A DNA stretch of 64,000 bases from a virus. The translations under genes and the position numbers were made by a program. The DNA lies in IMG/VR virus record IMGVR_UViG_3300021092_002038, positions 16,468 to 80,467 of that record, one strand, 5' to 3'. The notes under the pieces were generated by a model. The model was given only the letters and a program-made list of their open reading frames with translations, did no database searches and was not told where the DNA came from. This document shows, piece by piece, positions 16,801-24,304 of this stretch (its first letter is position 1; each line of letters begins with the position of its first letter).

Positions 16801-17988
16801 TTACCTTCCTACTTCATGAAAATAATTTTCTTTTGCTTCATTATACGGCATACCAATCATTGAATTATAATAAAGAATATCAGTCTTCACTTTATTTTCT
16901 GATAAAAGTTTTTTGTATCTTTCTATGGCTTTGGGTTTCCACCATTCCAATATTGCGGTTTTGTCATTTGCGTATAATTCTTTCATCTTTAATTGATTGT
17001 CGTCGATTTTATTTTGAAGAAATTCTTTGGTATTTTGATAAAATTCTGAATAATATACGCCTCTTTCATAACCATGAACATAATCTGATGTTTTAATACC
17101 TAACTCATTAAATATCATAGATATGGACTTTTGTTTTGCGCCTGTAACAGGACCAGACACTCCTTCTTTTTGAGTCATTGCTTTTTCATATTTTTCTTTT
17201 TTATTTTCTTGAATCCAATGATGCCATATTTCGTAAATTTCGTCATCAGGCTTTATAGGAATTTTTCCTGCACTGCTACCACATTTATGCCACCATTTTA
17301 AACTGTTATACATACTATAACTTCCGTATAAGCTGGTAGTGGTCATTCCGACCAACGTATTTTCGTATAATTTTTTCCAAACATCTCTTACTGTAGAAGT
17401 AGTAATTAAACATGCTATGAGCTTTCCTCCTAAAAAATTGTATCCAAATGGTTGCGTAGACATGATGCAGCTTCCAATGGCACTATTATTTATACGTTTA
17501 GATTTTTTTAATTTATCGTCGACTGTCCATTTTAGATAATTGTCTCTATCACTTATACAAATCACATCGCTAGATACCGATACCGCACCTAAATACCTTT
17601 TGTTGGAATCATTGCCGTCGTGAATTAAAAATTTCAAAAATCTACCTGGAGTTTGACTGAATTCCATAGTGTGACAAAAAACTCGCAACATTATCCAATC
17701 TATCTCTTGAAATTCTCCATTTACAAGTTCAATTGTAGGATTGATTTTTTCTATTTCTTCCGTCGTTTTTTTAAAATTGTTTATGTCGGTGGGAACCCAA
17801 ATTTTTGCTTTTATTTGAGCAGATACACTTGCATACTTTCTATAACTTTGTACCTCATACCATTTTTTATAGAAAGTTTGTTCTTCAACGCTCATACGTT
17901 TAAGAAAATTCATATTTTCTATAAATTTATTTTTGTTTCCCTGATAGTCGAATTCAATAATATCAAAAAAATCGTTTGCAACGTTCAT
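16801..17988 (-). CDS. Large DUF4338-like protein
   Basis: A 395-residue protein sharing the DUF4338 core with the gene at 13.2 kb: a GAVSVSSDVICISDRDNYLKW stretch (from residue 150 or so; compare GAVGLSS and RDNYIGW), then INNSAIGSCIMSTQPFGYNFLGGKL in the place of NNSRFCII and NIASSTL, and CGSSAGKIP near the end of the core. The first 110 and last 120 residues are extra and mostly helical. The PFGYN-x-LGGKL pattern is also familiar from other large environmental phages. Function unknown. The start ATG is directly preceded by TATAAATA on the coding strand. Confidence 0.6.
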   Translation of the reverse strand: MNVANDFFDIIEFDYQGNKNKFIENMNFLKRMSVEEQTFYKKWYEVQSYRKYASVSAQIKAKIWVPTDINNFKKTTEEIEKINPTIELVNGEFQEIDWIMLRVFCHTMEFSQTPGRFLKFLIHDGNDSNKRYLGAVSVSSDVICISDRDNYLKWTVDDKLKKSKRINNSAIGSCIMSTQPFGYNFLGGKLIACLITTSTVRDVWKKLYENTLVGMTTTSLYGSYSMYNSLKWWHKCGSSAGKIPIKPDDEIYEIWHHWIQENKKEKYEKAMTQKEGVSGPVTGAKQKSISMIFNELGIKTSDYVHGYERGVYYSEFYQNTKEFLQNKIDDNQLKMKELYANDKTAILEWWKPKAIERYKKLLSENKVKTDILYYNSMIGMPYNEAKENYFHEVGR

Positions 17989-18002
17989 ATTTATACAATA
18001 CT

Positions 18003-18230
18003 ATGACATTTAAAAAAGTCAATTCTAATGAAAAGGAATTCCATTATATAGAATTACAATCAACCATGTATGTATTATTTGACTCACAATTTGATATTCC
18101 TATAGCAAGAGGCAGTAAAGTTATTGTTGGAAAAGAAATTACAAAGTTAAATGAAAATGTGACCGTTCATTACTATAAATTGGATAAAAATAAAATTATG
18201 TATAAAATGACACATGGACAAAAAAAATAG
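18003..18230 (+). CDS. Small hypothetical protein on the plus strand
   Basis: A 75-residue, mostly beta-stranded protein (YIELQSTMYVLFDSQFDIPIARGSKV is cut here for length: see residues 15-40). I place the start at the ATG at 18003, 7 bases after a TATTTATA box; an ATG nine codons earlier would overlap the divergent gene. Two features make it real: the box, and a strong bidirectional terminator right at its stop. No family recognised. Confidence 0.5.
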   Translation: MTFKKVNSNEKEFHYIELQSTMYVLFDSQFDIPIARGSKVIVGKEITKLNENVTVHYYKLDKNKIMYKMTHGQKK

Positions 18231-18256
18231 TTCTGTATTTTATTACAGAACTATTT
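18225..18256. terminator. Bidirectional terminator
   Basis: A perfect 13-bp stem (AAATAGTTCTGTA with TACAGAACTATTT) and a 6-base loop between two convergent genes. A-rich on the left and T-rich on the right, so it can stop transcription from both sides. Confidence 0.8.
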
Positions 18257-18272
18257 ATCGTTTTTATGTCAA

Positions 18273-18635
18273 TTATACGGTTTGCAAATTCTTGTCCGAT
18301 TTAACTTGCGTGGCCTCAGTCTTGTTTGCATTAAGATCTACAACCTTGACAGTTGCCGATTCATGAAGAACAACTCCGTCATTCTTAGCTTGTTCAATAG
18401 TCTTGGTGGAAACAGGAGCCATAGAATATACAGAAAGGGGTCGTCCCTTACCGAAATTCTTGGTGCCCAATTCAATAACGGTACCTTCATTCTGAGCCTT
18501 TGCGAGTCGAACTCTAAGAGTAATTTCCTTATCGAAATGACTGTTCTGCTCGAGAAGTTGCTTGAACGTAAAAATTACATTTTTTGGCCAAGTAACAGTC
18601 TGCTTTGTTTTGTTTTTTCTATTTGTTTTATTCAT
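18273..18635 (-). CDS. Hypothetical protein, probably abundant
   Basis: A 120-residue protein with a basic N-terminus (MNKTNRKNKTKQTVTWPK) and a mixed alpha/beta body; no known motif. Third-position GC is higher than the surroundings, the ribosome binding site is strong (GAAAGGGAT), an extended -10 promoter lies 30 bases upstream and a 13-bp terminator follows. All this points to a well-expressed single-gene unit, perhaps early. A DNA-binding role is conceivable from the basic N-terminus, but unproven. Confidence 0.6.
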   Translation of the reverse strand: MNKTNRKNKTKQTVTWPKNVIFTFKQLLEQNSHFDKEITLRVRLAKAQNEGTVIELGTKNFGKGRPLSVYSMAPVSTKTIEQAKNDGVVLHESATVKVVDLNANKTEATQVKSDKNLQTV

Positions 18636-18664
18636 ATTTTATATTTATCCCTTTCACTTTCTAT

Positions 18665-18673
18665 ATTATAACA
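18665..18673 (-). promoter_or_regulatory. Extended -10 promoter, host sigma70 type
   Basis: TGTTATAAT on the minus strand, about 30 bases before the start of the 120-residue gene. It contains the TG of an extended -10. TTGACT lies upstream, but its spacing (14) is too short for a classic -35. This differs from the TATTTATA boxes at late genes and suggests host-polymerase (early) expression. Confidence 0.45.
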
Positions 18674-18707
18674 GTGTGTTTTTAAGTCAACTACTTTTTT
18701 AATATTT

Positions 18708-20822
18708 TTAATTTTCTTTTTTTAAAAACATAATATTCAACGTTTTAGCGATTTCTAATAAATTTTTTACATTTATAAATGATGCGTTTTTACCATACAT
18801 CATTCTAAATTGTTCCGTAATTTCGTTGGTATCCACATCAGAGATACCTATATTTCCATTATTTAATGTGTTAATATGTATAAAATAAGATAGAACTTCG
18901 TATCCTGATCGAATTACTTTTTTAATTTGATTTCTAGTGTGTTCTGCCGCTTTACGCCCTTGATACATATGAGTTAAATTATTAATTTCAACGGACAAAT
19001 ATGGAAGTCCGTCAGATAAATTTATAAAATAATAATCTTCGTCTGAATTTTTTGCGGGTAAGTTTTTTACTATTGGTTCAAAACATAACCCTTCAGGAGT
19101 TGTATTAGCCGGATAAATGTGACTAAAATCATTTTTTATTTTATTAAAAGAGTCTTTAGTTGAGTCGTATGCAATTACAACGTATGGCGTATATGTATTG
19201 GTACTAACTTTTACAGAGGTTCTAAAACTTACTACTACATTTACGTTATTAATCATTGAACATGCCTTACAAATAGCCACTACGGTTGTAAGTGTATTTC
19301 TCCACTTTTCTCCGCCCATCGAACTGCTAGCGTCTACACTAATATGAATGTTAGCGTTTTTATATTTATCCATTTGATTTGTAAAAAATACGGTTGGAGA
19401 ATCAAAGGCAAGATCCGATAAAGTTCGTCTATCAATTTTTCCCGAAGACTTTCTCATGAATTTTGTTGTGTTTACAGAATTTCTAATTTGAAGTCGTTTC
19501 CCCAAAAGCTGTCCTAGACTGATTCCATTTCTAATACAGTTTTCATTTTCTCGATGAGTTAATACGTTATTACCATCGTTCAATGGAAATTTTTCATCCA
19601 TCAATAATTCTCGTGTGAGATTTTTAACAAAAACGCAATCAACGTTTGTTCCGAAAAAATCTTCTCCCACTTTTATTAAGGTCATTCCGCTATTTTCTAT
19701 ATTAGATATGGTGTTATTATCTAATTTATTCAAACTCTTTTTAAGGAACTGATGATCCATAAATTTTTTTTGATTTTTAAAACTGTTTTTTACTTTTTCT
19801 ATCAGAGTTTTTGTCAGTTTTTTAACGTTGCCGTTTTGTTTTTTCTCAGATTTAGATTCATCAGTTTTATTATCTTGGTCTGTATCATCGTTTGTATCGT
19901 CGTTTTTTACATTTTCTTCCTTGTTGTCTGAATCTGCGAGTTCTACATCTTTATTACTATTATCTGAATTTTTATCTTTTAAATTTGTGGATGGTTCGTC
20001 GTTATCCGCCTGTTCAGATTTATTTAAATGATTGTCACATTTAGATGTTGTTTTTGATCCTATTTCCGATTTTGTTTCTGTAGTATTAACATCTGATATA
20101 TTTTTCAATATCAATTTAACACATTCGACGGCAGTTAAAAATCTATCGCTCGGAGTTTTCAAACGACTAATGTTTTTGTAATCTATCATTTTATAAATTT
20201 TTTCAAGATCTGGTAATGCTGCCAAATCGGTATTTTCGTTTGTAAAATTAAAAATTCTGAACGTATATGATTCCACGTCTAAACTTCTGTACAATTCGCT
20301 TTTTAACGCAACATTATTTATTTTACTGTTAAAATATTTGTTATATAATTCTATGTAGTATCCTTGATAGCCTACGGATGTAGTATATACATACCAATCA
20401 ATATATCTGTCTTCGACATAATTTATCATATCTTTGGTTAATTCCCACACCGATTCTTTGCTCATGTTAATTTTTTCGGATAATTCGTATATTTCTCTAG
20501 GAATTCTTTGCCATAAGGTCTTTAAAATGTTCATATCCGACAAAACTATATGAGCGGATTCGTGTAACGCCAATCCAACAGTCACGTCGAAATCTTTTTT
20601 GCAACTTATCTTTGATGTAATGTAAATTGTTTCACCATCGGTTGAACTGTTTCCCGATGTCTTAAATTTTACAGGTACATTTTTATTGGTTAATATTTTT
20701 ACGAAATTTGAAATAGCCAGTCTATATGCGGCTAATTGTATCAAATTTAAATCTAATTTAGAATAATTTTCTTCTTCAACCGATTCCTCATTCAACCAAA
20801 AATCTGAATAAGTATCATTCAT
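18708..20822 (-). CDS. HExxH metallopeptidase-like / VWA (CobT/CoxE-like) protein
   Basis: A 704-residue protein with three parts. Residues about 20-250 hold HESAH at 87-91 in LALHESAHIVLSD, a zinc-metalloprotease signature. Residues about 260-350 are a long acidic, Asp/Asn/Lys-rich linker. Residues about 480-700 form a von Willebrand A domain with the metal-site motif DASSSM near 495. This layout goes with MoxR-type ATPases, and the ATPase gene is 33 bases upstream. Phage genes of this type are often named CobT by analogy with the cobaltochelatase subunit; the phage uses a B12-dependent ribonucleotide reductase, which makes that idea attractive, but a chaperone or protease-like machine on another target is equally possible. 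TATAAATA lies 9 bases before the ATG. Confidence 0.75.
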   Translation of the reverse strand: MNDTYSDFWLNEESVEEENYSKLDLNLIQLAAYRLAISNFVKILTNKNVPVKFKTSGNSSTDGETIYITSKISCKKDFDVTVGLALHESAHIVLSDMNILKTLWQRIPREIYELSEKINMSKESVWELTKDMINYVEDRYIDWYVYTTSVGYQGYYIELYNKYFNSKINNVALKSELYRSLDVESYTFRIFNFTNENTDLAALPDLEKIYKMIDYKNISRLKTPSDRFLTAVECVKLILKNISDVNTTETKSEIGSKTTSKCDNHLNKSEQADNDEPSTNLKDKNSDNSNKDVELADSDNKEENVKNDDTNDDTDQDNKTDESKSEKKQNGNVKKLTKTLIEKVKNSFKNQKKFMDHQFLKKSLNKLDNNTISNIENSGMTLIKVGEDFFGTNVDCVFVKNLTRELLMDEKFPLNDGNNVLTHRENENCIRNGISLGQLLGKRLQIRNSVNTTKFMRKSSGKIDRRTLSDLAFDSPTVFFTNQMDKYKNANIHISVDASSSMGGEKWRNTLTTVVAICKACSMINNVNVVVSFRTSVKVSTNTYTPYVVIAYDSTKDSFNKIKNDFSHIYPANTTPEGLCFEPIVKNLPAKNSDEDYYFINLSDGLPYLSVEINNLTHMYQGRKAAEHTRNQIKKVIRSGYEVLSYFIHINTLNNGNIGISDVDTNEITEQFRMMYGKNASFINVKNLLEIAKTLNIMFLKKEN

Positions 20823-20855
20823 AATATTATATTTATATTTGCTTACGACAACTAA

Positions 20856-21827
20856 CTAAAATGGTACATTTACGTTATTTGATGGAATTGTAGATGGAAC
20901 CGACGCCGTTTTTTTACCGCTAAAGGGATTTTCTGCCGTTATTCTAGGGTCTTTTATATATTTTTGTACCAATTGTTTGACATATGTTCTTTCGCTATTA
21001 ACTCCACCATCGTTATCAAAATTAGGATAAATTGCGCTTTCGGCAATTTCTTCTAAATTAAATCCGTCCACTAATAATTCTGTCATTTCTACAGACGCTC
21101 TAGTTGATAGAAAGTTAGTAAGTTTAGAATCTTCTTTTTTAATATTTATACGTGTATGAGCACAAATCTCCAAAATGTTTTCTAGTATAGATATTTTAGA
21201 TGTGTCACTTATATTAAATCGTTCAGTTAATAATTTTAATTCTTCTTCAATTTTCAATGGATTCATTTCAATTTTAACCGAAAATCTATTAAGTAATGCT
21301 CTATCCATTACCCTAGTAGATGTGTATTCATTACCTATATTAGCCGTGGCAATAAAACTTACATTTTTAGCTACCTTGACCGTTTCTACATTGGATTTTT
21401 CGTCTAACCTCAGATATCTTTGAAGATCATCTAATACCGTCATTAAAATGTTCCATGCATCAGGATGAGCTCTGCTTATTTCATCTAATAAGATGATTGC
21501 GCCTTCAGTTCTAATTGCAGATACAAATGCGCTTTCATTAAAAACTGTTCCTGTGTTTTTGTCGAATTGGGTATTTCCTATCAAACTACATCTCGCATCT
21601 TGTGTGCTTCCCAAATTAAAATAAAAAAATTTATCGATTTTCTTTAAGGCTTTTGCAGCGCTAATAGCGGCCAATGATTTTCCACATCCTGTGGGTCCTA
21701 CGATTAAGATATTTTTTCCACGTAAAACATTTCTTATCAAATATTTCCATTTCAAATCATCAATAATGAGTTCGGATGGTTTTATGTCTTTACACGAATT
21801 TATTATTTTTTTAATGTCGTTATTCAC
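20856..21827 (-). CDS. MoxR/CobS-type AAA+ ATPase
   Basis: A 323-residue AAA+ ATPase beginning with GTG. Walker A GPTGCGKS is at 44-51, Walker B IILLDEIS at 111-118, sensor 1 in FIATANIGNE and the arginine-finger region RALLNRF follow. The short length and the HPDAW insertion after Walker B fit the MoxR branch, which includes CobS of the cobaltochelatase. These ATPases act with a VWA-domain partner, encoded just downstream here. The C-terminal 50 residues are a disordered tail. Together they likely form a metal-insertion or remodelling complex. Confidence 0.82.
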   Translation of the reverse strand: MNNDIKKIINSCKDIKPSELIIDDLKWKYLIRNVLRGKNILIVGPTGCGKSLAAISAAKALKKIDKFFYFNLGSTQDARCSLIGNTQFDKNTGTVFNESAFVSAIRTEGAIILLDEISRAHPDAWNILMTVLDDLQRYLRLDEKSNVETVKVAKNVSFIATANIGNEYTSTRVMDRALLNRFSVKIEMNPLKIEEELKLLTERFNISDTSKISILENILEICAHTRINIKKEDSKLTNFLSTRASVEMTELLVDGFNLEEIAESAIYPNFDNDGGVNSERTYVKQLVQKYIKDPRITAENPFSGKKTASVPSTIPSNNVNVPF

Positions 21828-21879
21828 GATAACACTGTATCACCGACGGGTATCAGTGTCAATTTTTAAAAATTATAAT

Positions 21880-22866
21880 TTACTTACTTTTAATTTTATG
21901 TGCGGGTAGATTTAATTCTTTGCCTTTTCCACCTTTTAAAACGTGTTTCTTTTCGACTTTACTCTGTTTAGGATATGTGTATTTAACTTTCTCGCCTTCA
22001 CTTGGGTGTTCCGATTGTTTATTTACCTTGTTTACTTCTTTCATAGGTTGATTAGGTAAATCTTCTTCATTTACTACTTGATTTTCTTTATAGTCTTTTT
22101 GTTCGTTTTTCTTATCATTCAAAGATTTAATAGGATTTTGTTTGGTTTCAGGAAGTTCCGATCCTTTTACCTGATCATTTGTTTGTTCTGCGGATTTATT
22201 ATAAGCTTTTTGAACGTAGTTGCCTTTTTCGTTTAATTTTTCTTTTACGAACTTTTTTAATTCATCTAAACTGTCATTCATATGTCTGGTTCTGTCGGTC
22301 CCATCTTTCGTATGAATTATATCATATGAATCCATATAATTTGGTCGAATGTGAAAATAATGCGGGAAACATCCAGAAATTTCGTATCCGCCGAGTTTAC
22401 TTGGTTTCACACAATAATCTTTGCTATATTCTTTAACTACCTTATCTAAAGCGACCATGGATTCCTCAATGGATTTCTGAGTTTCCAATTTAATTTCTTC
22501 AATTGATTCTTTAATCAATGATGTTAGAATTTTTCTTTTAGACTCTTCTAATTTAGAAAGTTCCTTTTCCGCATCCAATTCGTGTTTTTTTACATATCCA
22601 TCGGATCCCAGATACACATAACCTTTATCTTTAGCGACTTGATCAGCAAATGTCAAAATTTCTTCTTGAACGGATTCCGCTTGAGCGACATCTTTGATAT
22701 GAGAATAAATTATATTAGATATATCATCATGATCCAAATATGTTTCGTTTTCATTAAATAGTTTTTCGACCTCGGATTTTATAGTATCTACCATAGATTC
22801 AAGATGTGCTGGATTCATCTCGTTCAAAACTTCTTGTATCAACGACTTTAACTCAGAAATATTCAT
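21880..22866 (-). CDS. Hypothetical protein with LIQEVL N-terminal motif
   Basis: A 328-residue protein, not recognised. It begins SELKSLIQEVLNEM, almost the same as the start of the 142-residue protein at 32.8-33.2 kb, and continues as a long helical region to about 165, a small folded part around GCFPHYFHIRPNYMDSYDI, and a Lys/Glu/Asn-rich disordered tail. The TATTTATA box 4 bases before the ATG is the same as at virion genes, so it is likely late and may be a virion component or assembly factor. Confidence 0.6.
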   Translation of the reverse strand: MNISELKSLIQEVLNEMNPAHLESMVDTIKSEVEKLFNENETYLDHDDISNIIYSHIKDVAQAESVQEEILTFADQVAKDKGYVYLGSDGYVKKHELDAEKELSKLEESKRKILTSLIKESIEEIKLETQKSIEESMVALDKVVKEYSKDYCVKPSKLGGYEISGCFPHYFHIRPNYMDSYDIIHTKDGTDRTRHMNDSLDELKKFVKEKLNEKGNYVQKAYNKSAEQTNDQVKGSELPETKQNPIKSLNDKKNEQKDYKENQVVNEEDLPNQPMKEVNKVNKQSEHPSEGEKVKYTYPKQSKVEKKHVLKGGKGKELNLPAHKIKSK

Positions 22867-22870
22867 ATAT

Positions 22871-22878
22871 TATAAATA
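22871..22878 (-). promoter_or_regulatory. TATTTATA box, 4 bases before start
   Basis: On the coding strand TATTTATA-ATAT-ATG. Same octamer and same 4-base spacing as at 45.8, 49.5 and 56.5 kb. Candidate late-promoter core; if it is a -10 box the mRNA would be nearly leaderless. Confidence 0.45.
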
Positions 22879-23652
22879 TCATATAAAAAAAGAATCGTTA
22901 ATATTATTTTCGACATCAAAAGTCTGTATTTCGTCGGAATAAGTAGAAAGTTTTGGATATGGTAAAATTGGATGTTTTAGAGATTTTTTTAATTTTTTGT
23001 TTAAAATCTTATTGGATATAAATTTTATATATCTGTGTTTAGAACTTTCTTTCTTTCTCCAAAAAGTTTTACCTATTCTTTTTTTGAGATGTTCAATATT
23101 ATGACTGCCCCACTTGGAAAACACCGTTCGACTGTGAATCCATTTATAATTTGGAGGACCATCTAAACTTATGCTATAATTAGGCATTAAACACAAACTA
23201 TTGTTGCCTTGATATAAAAAGCCTGTAGCTTGATATATGATTCCTGAGTGATTTACTTCTGAATCCGAATAACTTACCACCGATTTTATATGTGGAAAAT
23301 CTTTATTTAATTGTTTAAAAGATTCTGCAATACAATAACTTTCTATATTTTTACCATATCCGTCATGAATAAACAGTCTTACCAATTCAAATACTTCGTC
23401 TTTTGATAATAAATCGGATAATGAACTCGACACACTTCTTCCTACAGGTTGACTATAAACCACGCAACCAATTAATTTATCTACTGTGTCGTTAAAATAT
23501 AAAAACTTCTCTTCAGTTTTATAAAAAATACCGTATGCTATCCTGCATAACGTCCATTTATGAGTATAATGGTTTTTTATAATAATATCTTTTGCTACTT
23601 TGCTGCTTATTGGTTTTAAATAAACTTTTTCAACATCACAATATTTTTCCAT
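22879..23652 (-). CDS. Mom-like GNAT-fold protein (putative DNA base modification)
   Basis: A 257-residue protein of the Mom type. Visible elements: KNHYTHKW near 25-32, a GCVVYSQP strand (62-69), EVFELVRLFIHDGYGKNIES near 86-106 (the acyl-CoA-site region in GNAT-like folds), VVSYSDSEVNHSGIIYQATGF near 129-150, and PPNYKWIHSR. Mom of phage Mu adds a methylcarbamoyl group to adenine and protects DNA from restriction. The motif order agrees, but identity of the substrate is inferred. The same SY-x-D ... Y-x3-GF pattern appears in the C-terminal domains of the homing endonucleases further right. Confidence 0.65.
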   Translation of the reverse strand: MEKYCDVEKVYLKPISSKVAKDIIIKNHYTHKWTLCRIAYGIFYKTEEKFLYFNDTVDKLIGCVVYSQPVGRSVSSSLSDLLSKDEVFELVRLFIHDGYGKNIESYCIAESFKQLNKDFPHIKSVVSYSDSEVNHSGIIYQATGFLYQGNNSLCLMPNYSISLDGPPNYKWIHSRTVFSKWGSHNIEHLKKRIGKTFWRKKESSKHRYIKFISNKILNKKLKKSLKHPILPYPKLSTYSDEIQTFDVENNINDSFFI

Positions 23653-23688
23653 TAATATATGATGATGAAATAAACGAAAAGGTCAATT

Positions 23689-24258
23689 TTATTTAATTTT
23701 TAAACTTCCTATATAACCGTTATTATGAGTTTTTATCGCATTACACTCTACTAAGAATGTGTTTCCGTTGTCTCCAACCATTCTATAAGTATCTTGATAC
23801 ATTCTTCCATCCGTTACACAATCGTTCCAATGATCTACAACCCTTTCTCGATCTTCTTCATGTATTACGTTTTTCCAACCGTGTTCTAAAAAATAACTAA
23901 TATCATGTTTAAATAATTTTGTGTATGCCGAATTTACCCATATACATTTTCCGTCATCAGAACTTTCAAAAATAGGCTCTTCTCTGTTATCCAAAATCCA
24001 TCTCTGTCTGTGAAATATTTTTTCTGTAATTTGTGTGTTAATCGCCATCTGTTCGGACAAATGATTTATTTTATCTTTTATAGAGCCACCGCCGTTAGGT
24101 ATAACTTCTTTGAAAATAACGTCTAGTTTATTTTGAAACGATAATAATTTTTCATACTGTTTTTTTATCCATGTAATTATCCACGTAATCGTTTTATAAA
24201 GAGTACCTATCAACCCCAGTATTAGTATAGTGATCTGTAAATTGTTTTCGATATCCAT
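23689..24258 (-). CDS. Membrane-anchored PAS-domain protein
   Basis: A 189-residue protein. Residues 7-30 form one membrane segment (ITILILGLIGTLYKTITWII), 35-85 are a probable coiled coil, and 90-189 form a PAS domain (EPIFESSDDGKCIWVNSAYTKLF, then LEHGWKNVIHEEDRERV, then YRMVGDNGNTFLVECNAI). No kinase, cyclase or DNA-binding output domain follows, so the protein senses or binds something at the membrane without its own catalytic output. Rare cargo for a phage. TATTTATA lies 8 bases before the ATG. Confidence 0.75.
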   Translation of the reverse strand: MDIENNLQITILILGLIGTLYKTITWIITWIKKQYEKLLSFQNKLDVIFKEVIPNGGGSIKDKINHLSEQMAINTQITEKIFHRQRWILDNREEPIFESSDDGKCIWVNSAYTKLFKHDISYFLEHGWKNVIHEEDRERVVDHWNDCVTDGRMYQDTYRMVGDNGNTFLVECNAIKTHNNGYIGSLKIK

Positions 24259-24266
24259 ATATCAAT

Positions 24267-24274
24267 TATAAATA
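24267..24274 (-). promoter_or_regulatory. TATTTATA box, 8 bases before start
   Basis: The octamer on the coding strand before the PAS-protein ATG; same sequence as at late virion genes, spacing 8 instead of 4. Confidence 0.35.
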
Positions 24275-24304
24275 TAATTAATTTTTATAAAAGTTAAAAA
24301 TGAT

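Noticed and set aside
17653-18006. 117-codon plus-strand frame, Phe/Tyr-rich
   Set aside because: Antisense to the 5' part of the DUF4338-like gene and of biased composition; no start signal.
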